A stretch of 64,000 nt of DNA from Sisyra terminalis (GCA_958496175.1 OY292276.1:61827080-61891079); one strand, 5' to 3'; counted from the first letter of the stretch, positions 35,472-49,600 are shown. The notes: generated from the sequence alone by a model not told the origin. Translations and numbers: made by a program.

Positions 35472-37079
35472 CTAAACCGACGATATGTAAAAAAAAATCA
35501 ATTTTTAATCTTAATGCATTTAAATAAACTCATAATTTAGAACGAAACTAGACCCGGAATCGATGTTAGACTTAAACATTGATTCCAAAACCATAGTCTT
35601 AACTAATTTAATATCCTGACTCCAATTTTCAGCTCTAACTGAATAGATAACGCGATTTGATAAGCCAGACCAACCCTATACTAAAACTGGGACTCTAACC
35701 CAAATTAATTGAAACCATTTATTTTAAATTAGTACTCCAATTACAGTTTTGGAATCAATGTTTGACTTAGCTTCGACTCCAATCGAAAATTATAATTTTT
35801 CATCGTACTTTTTTGATCATCAGCATTCAATTTTGGTGGTCATCAAACTTTACTTGTAGAAAAATTCTAAAAAAATATTTTCTTCAATGATTCTCTATGT
35901 CGTATGCAATAAAGGAATTGTTAAAATCTGGAGCCAATATTAATTTTGACGACTTCGACTCCACTAAAAATAAATATTAAAGAATTTGTTATAAGGCTAA
36001 CATAATATATATATCGCACCTGTCGTAGAATAAAGGTACAATTCAAAAATTGCAAGTTTTGAGTTTGACAATGGGAAAATTATCTTTTTTGTGCATAAAA
36101 TAGGAGGATAACTATTATATTCCTCCACCACATACAGTACTTCCAATGTTCAGTCTATTTTAGAGAAATCCATGTATAACAAGAACTTTATTAACGATTT
36201 ATCGACAAGTTGAATTTTTGAGTTGTATCTTCATTCTACGACGGGTGCGATATTTAAAACCAGTTTCGGCTTCTTCAAAATCTTGTACCTCAAATTATTG
36301 ATGTTTAAAATTTAAGTGAATCTTTGTATAGGTTTTAAATCCATTATTTTAATTATCCAATATCAATTTGGAAGATTATTTAATTACGCTAATTTCCCAA
36401 AACGCCTTTTGCTGATAAACACAAAATGAACATGTTTTGACGGGGGTCACTTTTGAGGTAAATTTTACATCACCAAAACGTGTGCTATGGATAAAAAAGG
36501 ATAATAATTACTTGGTATCAAGCCATGAATAAAATTTATACCTACAATCCTTCAAATCGAACTTCTGGGACTTTACCCAGAACATTTATTCTGCTGCTCG
36601 ATTACTGGACAATAGAAAATTGAACTTTGTTTGCTTGGCATTGTCCTATATGCAACCCATTTCTAGTCTGATTTGTTTTTGAAAATGTGTCGAAGGAAAT
36701 TTTGCCCAAAATATTCGTCGTCACCTATAGGTGAAATTTTTGAAGCTGTTTTTTGATTCTCTTTATAATTGTCGTACAATACTCCGACTACATTCACGTT
36801 TATTAATTCACATTTTCCGAAAAAGCTCTTCCAAACTTTTCATACTCTCCTTTATCGATGCAAAGTTGTAATTTGTAGTTATATTTTTATTTAGATATAC
36901 GTTAATTTCTTCTTTACATCTGCTGATATCCAACTAGATTACATTTTCGACCGTAATGTTGCGTAATTGTTAGTGGGATTCAATTCAAAATCAAACTTCT
37001 CTCAATTCACCTGAAAAATAAAAACATGTGTTACTTTTTATTTGTCATTTTATAATCGTTAATGTTTTTTATCCAAAAT
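35472..37079. other. Presumed intronic or intergenic, nothing recognised
   Basis: AT-rich DNA. ATCGCACCTGTCGTAGAATAA near 36013 and its approximate complement near 36227-36250 (CATTCTACGACGGGTGCGAT) form the ends of an inverted-repeat element of roughly 240 bp, probably another MITE. Confidence 0.4.
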
Positions 37080-37295
37080 TTATTGAGTTAGCCTGATATA
37101 AAAACTAAAACATATAAATGAGGCTAGCATTAGAAAAACGAAAAGAATTCGTCGTAAATTGAAGGTTGAATTGTATATACAGTCTAATGCATACCAAAGA
37201 CTGGTAGCCAACAAAAGTAGCCATAAAAATTTCAACGTTTCAGTCAATTTGATGTTATTGTTAAATGTTAAAAGTGAACATAATTTTATTGACAT
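37080..37295 (-). CDS. Possible small two-pass membrane protein, 71 aa (uncertain)
   Basis: An ATG-to-TAA frame on the minus strand with two hydrophobic segments (around residues 22-38 and 50-66) separated by a short loop with LRRILFVFLML at the start of the second. An AATAAA overlaps the stop codon. No splice sites are needed. No family recognised. AT-rich DNA yields hydrophobic frames by chance because of TTT/ATT codons, so this stays tentative. Confidence 0.25.
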   Translation of the reverse strand: MSIKLCSLLTFNNNIKLTETLKFLWLLLLATSLWYALDCIYNSTFNLRRILFVFLMLASFICFSFYIRLTQ

Positions 37296-37674
37296 TTCAG
37301 TTTCGGTATTATAAGATACTTTCGATTTTAGCTCTCTGGCTTTTCAATAATTGCAAATATTAACAAAAAAGATGAAAAAAAAAAAACATAGAGAATTGTA
37401 TTTAAATGTTGTTCACAAAGAGCGAAAGTGAGTTGGAAGACATTGGAAAAGTTATGGGAAAAGTTTTTAATTTGTTGTAATTAATTTGTTAATTTATTTA
37501 AGGATAAACTTTACGTGATTGACTTTGAAAAGAAAAATTGAATTGTAATTTTGTTTAGTAGGTGAGGAAGTGAATGACCTTTCGTGACGGACGTTTGGAA
37601 GCGTTAAATGTTAACGAAACGCCACGTCATAGACTTGGAAGATCACGTCGACGTGCAACTGGAAGTCGTGGAAA

Positions 37675-40600
37675 ATGTTTAAGTGTATGGACCCGCGACG
37701 TGCGGGTGACCCATCTCCAAATCGACGTTCCTACGTCACCGACGACCCATTGGCAACTATTGCAACGACGCCACGACGGCCACATCCGCGCTTTTTCAAT
37801 TCGACGCCGACGTCGAGTCCCACGAAAGAGGTTTATGCCGTCTCCAGGTCAGTTCTGCTTCCACGAGTCGCACTTACAGTTGCACGGGGGTGAGTAATTT
37901 GCTTATAATCACACCACTGACCCGCACTGGCTCACATCAGTGCGTGACATTGCTAGAGATATTTTTTGCCAATTGCATATCGTGGGAAGTTTTTTTTTTT
38001 GTAAATATTTGCTTTTAGAAAGTGTAGATATAATCAGATTATGCATGTGAATTGGTTGAGCGTTACAATATCTATGAACAAGGCATTGTGTGTTAATTGA
38101 TTTGTGTTTGCAGAATAAATCCTTTGTACGTGGAGGACGAGAATAATTTGCATAAAAATGGGCAACAAATCGCACACGTTCATCGACCTCATCATATACG
38201 AAAACGTATCGACGGCCATAATGCTCTGAGTGACGAGGAGGACGACGGTGATGTCTACGACGGCCTGGCGTCGCCTCCGTCCAGCGGTGACAAGTCGTCA
38301 GGATACGTTAGCCAAATAAACTCACATTCCGGCAGCAGCCACGGCGGCGAGGATCCAATCTATTCGCGTGCAATGTCCGAATCTCACGACGCCTACGGAC
38401 GTCATCCTCATCGAATTTATGAATCCCAATCTTCAGTGCCATCTCCTGCAACCAACGCGGCTCTTATGCTTCTACAACAAAATGCAGGATATGTTAAGTC
38501 AATTAAACCGAGCGCAACGCGTAGCAACACGAAAAGATCACGAAAAAGTTCAAATTTACCTGGTCGAGGAAGTATGTCGTCGACATCATCCGCCTCGTCG
38601 GCATCGACCACACCCGGCACGTTGGCAACAATTCCCGAAGGGGAAATCGACTCGTCGATTCCTCGACCAATTTGGCCACACTCGTCCATTTCCCCAAATT
38701 CCACGATAACCACGTCGTCCTACGACGAGAACTCGTCCGACGACGTACGCAAGTGTGCCAGTGAATTTTGTGACGGTGGTGCATCGTGTGCCAAAGACAT
38801 TTTACGGGAGTTATCGCGAACAATTAACGAAGTCGTCGACGGAAAAAACAGTGACCTAACGGCGGAGCAAATGCTCCGCCAACTCTGCCTCCACGGCGAC
38901 GAGCCTCGCGGCCATAAACTCACCCAAATCGACGAAGACATGCGAAATCTATGTCTGAATTTGACTGCCAATGAAAAGCTCAACATAGTTGCACGTGCTT
39001 TAAGCGGTCAACACGCGACCTCCACCCCCTATTCGTCGGCAGCGGCCAATTTACTTGATATCTTAAATCGTAATCATAATGCAACCAAAGAGCAGGACGA
39101 TAGCCCGGCGGCATCCTCGACGCAGACGAGTTCGTCGGTGGTGTTCGTACATAAAGATTTGGCCAGCGTGTCGAATGGGGTGCGCAATGCGGTTATGTAT
39201 AGCACCAAGTTGTGCCGAAACGGCAGCAGTAGTTATGAAGCACGTGAAAAACTAATCGAGCCAAGCAACCAAAGCAAAAACGACATTGTCCATCATTCCA
39301 GCGGACAGCAACTTAATGATCACCATGAAACATCCGACGACAAACCGAGCCTATGGGAAATTTATTATGGAACAGGAATCGTTGCCGGGGATATTCGAAT
39401 GAAAGCAAAACCAACAGATACGCCATCATTTGTAAGTGCTTTATATAAATATTACCTTTCTTAGGTTTAATCCTCCAAAAATTCGTAAATAATGCCAGGA
39501 ATTTTGCACGTGCGTGTCCATTTTACAATTCCAAATAATTGAAAACAAATTAAACACGTTTTGTTTTTGGTGTATTAATTGGTACCACTCTCTGGTTATT
39601 AGTGAAGCACCAATAAGATCGCTCTCCAATAAGTCTCCATTTTATTAAATTGACCAATGAAATTGAAGTGGGAAATTTTAAAATTGATTTCACAATGGTA
39701 TCGAAAAAACTTTTATTGCTATTAGGGAAACTGTAGTCTTGTCATTTTAATGAAGCAAATTATGATTTTTATATCTATATAAAGTAGTTCATTAAAAGAA
39801 ATATTGGCATAAGAAGTAACCCAATATGGTGTAATTAATAAATTAGAAATTTTATAAAAACTTTTTCAACAAAAAAAAAAAAAATGAAAAGGAAATAGTA
39901 GTGGAAAGCATGTTTTCTTGGAAGCATATTTCAAAATTTTCGTTTCCTGGATTTTATTTAAATAATTATTAATATAAACCAAATAACTGCGGAATTTATC
40001 TACTTACAACCTACGTTATAATAATAATAATCGTAACTTTCGATTTCAGTTTTGCTCATAAAAATATTTTATTTTATTGCCTAGGAACTAGTTTTAGGAT
40101 TTCGATGATTACATTTAATTTATCGCTCAAATAAAAAAAAACAGAAGTTGTAGCCGAAAAGGTCTTAAGTTTTAATTTTACAAAGATTTGTACTCAAGTT
40201 TATTGATGCATACTTGTAAATGTATTTACCGTTAAGTGTTAATGGCTAATTGCTGTATGAATCATTGTTGAATTAACAATTAAAATAGTAATTTATTAGT
40301 GGAAATGAATTATAAGAGCCTAAAAGAAGAATTTGTATTTTAAAGTCTGAATCTATGATTCTACGAATAAGATTCGAGAAGATGTTCAAACATCTTAGGT
40401 GTGTCCCGAAAAACTTGCATAGTTACTGCTCGGGTTTGACCGTTTAAATATGCAAGTACTTATGTATGATAATAATTTATTGAAAACGTGTACCGATACG
40501 TTACTTCATCGTATACGTACGTATACATATTTCATATTCAGCGGCTCAGGAATTTTTACCTGCAAAACTTCGCCCATGTCTGCATATATGAAAGTGAAAC

Positions 40601-43600
40601 ATATTTCCAAGAACTGCAAGATTGTGGGTCGAAAAAAATTGCGATGACTCATATATATTATATATATTGAATCAAAAGTGCATAATGTATAACAAAATTT
40701 TACGATTTAAAATGTATCAAGTTTTGGAATGGAAATTGAAAAAAAATGGTTTAAAGCGATATGAAAATATGGAGCTCTAATAACGCAATTGGGTGCGTTG
40801 CGGTTTTCATTAACTTTCAATAAAATTTCAAGAGTCGCCCAATCTATCAATAACACTCCACTGACATTCCCACCTGACATTACCTGGCGTCAAACTTGAA
40901 ATTTTTTCGATACCAAAACACTAACATTTATTTGGATTGTGCAATATCCACATTAAAATAAGAGTCATTTATTTTAAAATTGCATCACTCGACGACTCAT
41001 TTCAAAAAAATCCATTGATATAGATGGAAATTCATATGAAAATTTGATATTTTTCTAAATTGATTTAAGTACTTTTGCCTAATACTTGTTTAAGCTTAGT
41101 GTGGCTGTCGAAATCGGTTGGGAATGAGTTGAATTCGTTATGATTCTATAATTCTAAAATAAATTGTGGGAATCAGCTACGTGCTGTTCTCATACAGAAA
41201 TCAAATGTAAATATATCCGATACGAAATTTGGACGAGAAAAAAACATTAAATGATTTGTGCAAGCCACACCAATTAGTTTGAATGGAATATTATTATAAT
41301 AGTGGATGGGAGAAATAATTAATTCCACGCATGTTTAATGTAAATACATTTTTTGCATGTGAATTGTTCATTTTCTTTGTGTCAATTCAATTCAGCTTAA
41401 AAATAGATTGGCTCGTCTTAAATTTTTGAATTTTGCATTAAATTTTCATCAAATTTTCGTTTTTATAAAACATCCTTCTTTGTTATTTTCTGCCTGACGG
41501 CAGATTTGATTATTCCAGTGGTAGAATTCTTAAAGTTCTTTTAATCCATTCCTCTTTATAATAAACCCACAATTTCCAGTTTCCCTTTTACATGAAGTAT
41601 GAATCTTTCTCTGCAAATTCAACTCCTTCGGTTTTCTTGTCTCTTTGTCGAAAAACCTGCAAAAAAAAAATAATGTAAAGATTAACATTTTAAAAATTAA
41701 AATATTACCTAAGGTAAATGAACAATTTAACAATTAAAAATGTCCTGAAATGGTCTATAAACATGTGTTTGTATTAATATGATTTTTTAGAAGCCAGATG
41801 AAGGACCGACTTAATAATTAGTATATGGATTTGCATCCTAAAGTCCACTTTCTTGCTAAAAAATAAATAATATTATGTAAAGTATGGACACAACAAATTT
41901 ATCGTTATTATGGGATATTTCAATGCTTTTTTTTCTGGAATGTTGTATTTGGTTCAGTCACGGGAATCCAGCGATTTTAAATCAGTGTTTTCCAACATTT
42001 TTTGTGCTCTGTCAATTTTTGATTTGTCTCGTTTGGCCATTTAATTCACTAGCAAAGCAGAATGGCTAAGTTTTTTCTTTCCTCCGCATGCGAAGCATGG
42101 GTACTTCAATATGTTTTTCCGCCATCCCAATTTTCTTTAACATTATTTCAAATTAGCCAACCCCCGACATACGTTGTCCTGTCCAAAAATTGTTCATTAT
42201 CTTTGTGTCAATTCAATTCAGTTTAAAAATAGATTGCCTAGTCTTAAATTTTTGATTTTGGTTTTTTATAAAATACCCTAATTTGTTATTTTCTGCCTAA
42301 CGGCAGATTTGATTATTCCAGTTATATAGGATTCTTGAGGTTTTTTCAATCCATTCCTCTTTATAATAAACCCAGAATTTCCAGTTTCCCTTTTGCATGA
42401 AGTATGAATCTTTCTCTGCAAATGCAACGCCTTCGGTTTTCTTTCCTCTTTTTCGAAAAAAACTGCAAAAAAATGTAAATATTTTGAGTTTTTAAAAACA
42501 TTTTATAAATTAATTTGGGATACATACAATGCATTTTTTTCTGGCATGTCGTATATGGTTCAGTCACGGGAATCCAGCGATTTTAAATCAGTGGTTTCCA
42601 ACATTTTTTGTGCTCTGTCAATTTTTGATTTGTCTCGTTTGACTATTTAATTCACAAGCAAAGCAGAATGACTAGCATGTGCCTTTCCTCCGCATGCGAA
42701 GCATAGGTACTTCAATATGTTTTTCATCCTAATTTTTTTAACATTGCTGGTATTCTTATCCATGGTTATTATATATTAATGATTCTCATTTTCTGGATAC
42801 TTAATATTCGATATTTTTATTAAATTTTTCGTATAACGTTTCGCCACTTTCGCAGCTCCCTCAGGTACTCAATTACAATTAATAAAAACATCAAATATTA
42901 AGTATCCAGAAAATGAGAATCATTAATGCATTAATTATTTTTTTAAACTAGCCGACCCCCGATATACGTTGTCTTGTCCAAATATTTCAGAGATATAGTA
43001 TTTACTATTGATTATTACGATCGAAAAAATAACTTTTTCTGTTATCTATTCTTCGTGGTAAGGATCTAGAATACGAAATCGAAATTAGTATGAACTAAAT
43101 ACAATTTTATTCCAATGCGACACTTTTCCTATATTGTGTTCTATGTTATTCCCATTTGAATAGTATCCAATTGGAGGAATATTATCGAAAATGGTCACAT
43201 TTATTTCGAACTCATACCAACTGTAAACATGGAGGATAAAAGGAAAACTTGTGAAATTTGCATATAAATATTTAAATAGATTCATAATAGTGCATCAATA
43301 TGCACTTATTGGTATTTATGCAAATTTTAGAGTTAATTACGGTTAATAATGAGTTAGTTTTTTTTTTTTAAATTAATAGTTGCCTCGTGTATTATTATAC
43401 AGCAAGTAATTGATGTGTACTTAGTCTAAGTTTTATTATGCATGGATTTAATAAGCAATAAATGTTGCATTTAATAAATCATATTAACTGTCGCTTGCAT
43501 TAATTGGTGTTTTACGTTAATAAGGGATAATCTTTTCAAATTGGTTAATTAATAGGAAATTTTATTATTGGAAAATCCATGTGTCAAATTGAATTTTAGT

Positions 43601-46600
43601 CATATTTCGATTAGGGCTACGCCCCTTAAGAGGGCAGTTAAGAAGATGTTTGTCCAGAGTTTAAGTTGATCGTATAACTTTCAATCTATTTATTATTTTT
43701 TATGTATATTAGACTGATTCAAAAAAAAATTATAATTTTTTTTCCTTAATTATATCGCAAATATTGTTGGGAATGACAAAAAAAAAGTGCTGTGAAAGTT
43801 TAAGCTCTTAATATTAATATTAAGAGGTGCCACATCGCAAATTTCGATTTTCCATTTAAATAACATGGGAACAATATTCTCTTGTACTTTGGAATTTTAC
43901 AGCTCACGTTGGTGACAATATTTCGCAATGACCAAGGTATATTCTTGTAGAAAATTGAACGATCTACAAAAAAGGTCTCGTACAAATTTTTGATATATTT
44001 ATTCCTTCAAAAGTTATTCGAGGTCAAAGTTGAACTAAAAAGAAATTTTAATATTTTTTCAATTTTTTGACGCAACCATCAATTTTTTGAGAAAATTTTA
44101 TAGGACATTTTTTGTAGAGCACTTTTTTTCTATAACTTATCTCTATAAAAGTCTTTGATATTTTTCACAGGTCCTTAGTTATTTCATTAAAATAAAAAAT
44201 CAAAATAAGATTTTTTCACTCACTTTGAACAGTTATACTGTATATACAATATATTGAATATATTGCGGTCCAATTTATGTAGTATAATCTGATATAATTA
44301 TATATAAAAATCATACCATAAACATAAATTTGAACAGAAGTTCAAATAAAAATATTCGGGACGTATTGCCCAGATACGTATTTTGATTGCCAAGCAATCT
44401 TCCTCAGTGGTCATCAAGTAGTTTGGAACACTCCGTAATTGCTTTGTGATGAAAACAAAAGAAAATACATGTTCACTAAAAAGTTTTTAATTTTATTCAA
44501 AAGGAAAATAAACTAAATACTATATTGTGAATCATCACAAAACAGTTACGGAGTGATCCAAACTACTTGATTACCACTGAGGAAGATTGCTTGGCAATCG
44601 AAATACGTATCTGATAATACGTCACGAATATTTTTGTTTCAACTTCTGTTCAAATTTATATTTATGATATGATTATTATCTATTATTATATCAGATTATA
44701 CTACATAAATTGGACCGCAATATATTCAATATATTGTATACACAGTAAAATAAAAAAAAATATTTTTATGTTAAAAATATAATTCAGGGAATTTTCAGTT
44801 TAATGCAAATAACTTAGAACCTGTGAAAAATATCAAAAACTTTTATAGAGTTAAGTTATAGAAAAAAAAGTGCTATCCAAAAAATGTCCTATAAAACTTC
44901 CTCATAAAATTGATGGTTGCGTCAAGAAATTGAGAAAAATATTGAAATTTCTCTTTAGTTCAACTTTGACCTCGAATAACTTTTGAAGAAATAAATATAT
45001 CAAAAACTTGTCAGAGACCTTTTTTGTAGATCGTTCAATTTTCTACAAGAATATACCTTGGTCATTCTGAAATATGTTCACCAACGTGAGCTATAAAATT
45101 CCAAAGTGCAAGAGAATATTATTCCCAGCTTAAACTTTCGCAGCATTTTTTTTTGTCATTCCCAACAATATTTTCGATATAATTAAGAAAAAAAAATCAT
45201 AATTTTTTTGAATCAGTCTAATGTATATGAATTTTAGAAAGCCTCCGGATGAAGCCCAAAAAAGGTTGGAACCCACCGCTTTAGATGCATCAGTTTTGGT
45301 TCAACTAATTACTATGATATTTAAGAAGCACGCAGCTGATATGGGGATTTAATGAGATGTTCTGGTGTTACATTTGGCATCTCGACCAATTACTAGCAGT
45401 AGCCCTGTACGGAGGCGTTATTGGTCGCTCAATTGTACAGCAAAGCGCACTTTCTTTTATCATTCGGTGGTTGGAATGGAAAAATTGGAAAAATGTGGTC
45501 ATGGAAAGCAAGGCGTCGAAATAAGTAAAATTCGGTTGTTTTGGTAGAGTGTACGGCGTTGTTGATGTTGTTGTTGTTGTTGTTGGAAGATGTGAAGGCC
45601 CATCAAGGACGTGCATTGGCACCAACTTTGCGGAGCGATGAGAGAACTTGGGCGCATTTTTTTTTCCTCTCGTTAATGGGAAGGAGGCGCTCGAGGAGGC
45701 CGTGCGAGTCTTAACGGCGATGTGTCGCAATGCAATGTTTGCTCTCTGACGTAATCGAAAACAAGTATACCTATATGAGCCTACGTTTCTATGTGTGGCA
45801 GCATATGCATGTGACGTAATAATGAGTGCTCGAATGGGAACATTCGAAATTTTCCTTTGTTTGGAGCCTCCGCCACGTCGCGGCCACATCGCGGCGATCC
45901 GCTTGCGACACCATTGTCGTTTTCAATGATAATTGCCGATTTGATTCGTTAGATAATTGCTTTTGACCTGAGCGCCGCGTTGCCAGTGTAATGACACCAA
46001 TAGATGCAGATTGGCGAGCTGGACAGAAAAATTCACTCTCAATATAATATGGTTAAACGTCTTAATAAACTGGCACACATAGTCTCCGGCGCGGCGTCGT
46101 AAAACTGGGCCAAAAGAATGAATCAATCTGTGCCAAATCAAGTTTTGCAACAGTTTGCACATTTACCATCTAGAAATCAAAATTTCATACAAATCATTCC
46201 GATTTTTTTTCTCTTCTGTTTTGTTTTAGCAAATACCTCGGCGAAAAACAAGTTTTCCATATTGCAACCACGTTTCATATCGCCAGCACACAAATTCCGT
46301 TGAGCTATTTTTTTCTTCTTCTGCTTCAGAAAACCTCCATAGCTCTACGGCTTAACATAGATCAATACAGAAACGTGCGAGTTAATATTTCAGATTCGAT
46401 TTCGTTGAACTTTCTCTGCGAATAAATTACATAGTTAATGTCCTACTGTACTCTCGAAATGTTAGAATTAAATATCCTTTTATGAAATTCAATTGATCAA
46501 AGATTGAGCATGAATACTTCTCGACTTACTTTTACGGTTGAAAAATTGTATATTTTATTCTAAATGACGTGTAAAATCATCCCTTATTGTTCCACCAATT

Positions 46601-49600
46601 AAAGATACCATCAGTGCCAAACTGCTCAGTGAAAAATTTTACCTAAAAAATACATCAAAATAAGATTTTTTCGCTGACTTTGAACAGTTATACTGTGTAT
46701 ACAATATATAGAATATATTTCGGTCCAATTTATGTAGTATAATCAGATACAAAGAGGTAATATATAAAAATCATACCATAAACTTGAACAGAAGTTCAAA
46801 CAAAAATATTCGTGACGTATTACCCAGATACGTATTTCGATTGCTAAGCAATCTTCCTCAGTGGTCATCAAATAGTTTCAATCATTCCGTAACTGCTCTG
46901 GATGATTCTCTTTAAATGCACAGCAATAATGAATATTCGATTTCGTCGTTGAAGTTGATGTATGGCTGGGCTTAACTCTATTTTTCTTTAGGATGTTTAA
47001 TTGGATTCCCTTTTTGTTCCTACGTCACGATTCTATGCATAAACCATTCCTGATTTTGTCTTTAGAGTACTGTGTATACAATATACAGAATATATTGCGG
47101 TCCAATTTATGTAGTATAATCTGATATAATAATATATAAAAATCATACCATAAACATAAATTTAAACAGAAGTTCAAACAAAAATATTTCATGGCGTATT
47201 GTCCCGATACGTATTTCGATTGCCAAGCAATCATCACAAAGCAGTTACGGAGTGATCCAAACTACTTGATGACCACTGAGGAAGATTGCTAGGCAATCAA
47301 AATACGTATCTGGGCAATACGTCACAAATATTTTTGTTTGAACTTATGTTCAAATTTATGTTTATATGATTTTTATATATTATTATCTCAGATTATACTA
47401 CATAAATTGGTTAATGTCCTACTGTACTCTCGAAATACTAGAATTAAATATCCCATTTTATGAAAATCAATTGATCAAGGATTGAACATGAATACTTCTC
47501 GACTTACTTTTACGGTTGAAACATTGTATTTTAATCCAAGTGACGTGTAAAATCATCCCTTATTTTTCCACCAATTAAAGATACCATCAAAAATTTTACC
47601 TAAAAATACATCAAAATAATATTTTTTCGCTGACTTTGAACAGTTATACAGTGTATACAATATATAGAACATATTGCGGTCCAACTTATGTAGTATTATT
47701 TAAATTTGAACAGAAGTTCAAACAAAAATATTTCGTGACGTATTGCCCAGATACGTATTTCGATTGCCAAGCAATCTTCCTCAGTGGTCATTAAGTAGTT
47801 TCAATCACTCCGTGATGATTGCTAGGCAATCGAAATACGTAAAAAATATTTTTGTTTGAACTTCTGTTCAAATTTATGTTTATGATATGATTTTTATATA
47901 TTACTATATCAGATTATACTACATAAATTGGACCACAATATATTCTATATATTGTATACACACTAAAAATACATAAAAAAATATACGTGCCGAATCAAGA
48001 ATCTTCTTTTATTTGTGTGGGTGTCCCACTATGAATTTTCAACCCACCTCTATCCGAAATTATCAAACTGTGGCTCACGTGGCACTTTCCAATAAATTTT
48101 TATTGCTCTTTGGATTTCAAAAATTGCGATTAAATGATAACCTCCTGGTTTGGAATTTGTTGAGACCTTTAATATTGGCAGACATCCGATTCAATCATCT
48201 GGAGATGATTTCGAAGCGAAATCCCACAAATAAGGACTTGCAGAAGGATCATCTGTTGAAATTAATAAATTATAATTAGTGGAAAGTTTTTCTTTGGTAT
48301 TAAGAAATTGACATAATGGATTTAATAATAAATAATGGAATGACAAAAATACCATATATAATAGGGTGATTTTTTTTTTACTTTTTTTTTTGGTCCCATC
48401 GTGAAATTTAGTTGGAAATACCAAAAAAAACATTCCCTGAAAGTTTGAGCCCTTAATATTAATTTTAAGTCCTCGACCAAAACGTGTTAAGATTTCCCAT
48501 TGCAAATACACGGAAACTCTGATTTGTTATTTTTAAATTTCTATATCTCAGTGGCATTTCATGGGACCGCTTTTACCGAAGATGGTTTTTTCTCAGAATT
48601 AAACGCTCTACAAGAGTGCCCATTGCGACAAAGTCGTAACTCACACCGGTGAGGTAGTACGGGCCACTGAACCTGATTTTTCCATAAAATTCAAGACTTA
48701 ATACCTCGTTTAATATTAATCTTCGCGATTTGGTCTACAGGAACTTTTTTGTAGGAAATCAAATTCTCTACAAGTTTTTCATTGATAATTTTTCCGTAGC
48801 TTTTGTTATTTACGAGATAAATGCAAAAAAAACGCGAATTTTATGGAAAAATCAGGTTCAGTGGCCCGTACTACCTCACCGGTGTGAGTTACGACTTTGT
48901 CGCAATGGGCACTTTTGTAGAGCGTTTAATTCTGAGAAAAAACCATCGTCGGTAAAAGCGATCCCATGAAATGCCGCTGAGATATAGAAATTTAAAAATA
49001 AAAAATCAGAGTTTCCGACTATTTTCAATGGGAAATCTTTACACGGCTTGGTCGAGGACTTAAAATTAATATTAAGGGCTCAAATTTTCAGGGAATTTTT
49101 TTGTTGTTATTTCCACCAAAATTCACGATGGGACCAAAAAAAGTTAAAAAAAATCACCCTAATATATAAGCATGTGCCAGAAAAGGACCAGGAACTTGGT
49201 CGTTGACTTTAGATGATAAAAATTTCAAAAAAAGCGCTTTCAAAAGCTTTAATTTTTAAGTCATCTTTTGCAACAGGAATGTTATGTTGCCTACTGAAAC
49301 TTAAAGATATACAAATAGCGAACAAAGCACAAAAATATTGGCTGAGAAAAGATTGTGTGTAGAAAAATTCACACGAAGAAGAATAAACGAGCGACGACCC
49401 ACTCTTGGGCCGTATTATCTAATGTTTAATTAAGAGTTTTCTCTTTTCTCAACTTCACGTACTCCTCGCATATTGTTTATTATATATTGGGTATTACCGT
49501 ATGTAACATTTCGTAATTATCTTCTAATCTTCCGTTCAGGCGTCGGAGCGCCGAAGAAACCGCTGGTCGTCGCCAAACCGCTTCCGAAAGGTCACTGACA

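Larger units (their letters stand above)
46433..47408. repeat. Direct duplication J, unit 1
   Basis: Starts GTTAATGTCCTACTGTACTC, continues with CGACTTACTTTTACGGTTGA, then element B sequence (46650 onward) and further B arms to about 47408. Unit 2 repeats the same opening 177 bp and the same B left arm. Confidence 0.7.

Noticed and set aside
45368..45889. 173-codon minus-strand open frame
   Set aside because: Its Thr/Ser run comes from a GTT microsatellite, the rest lacks domain-like patterning, and there is no start context or splice support.
48013..48279. 88-codon plus-strand frame between element B and foldback D
   Set aside because: An alternative frame over its first half is equally protein-like and no homology or splice context supports either.
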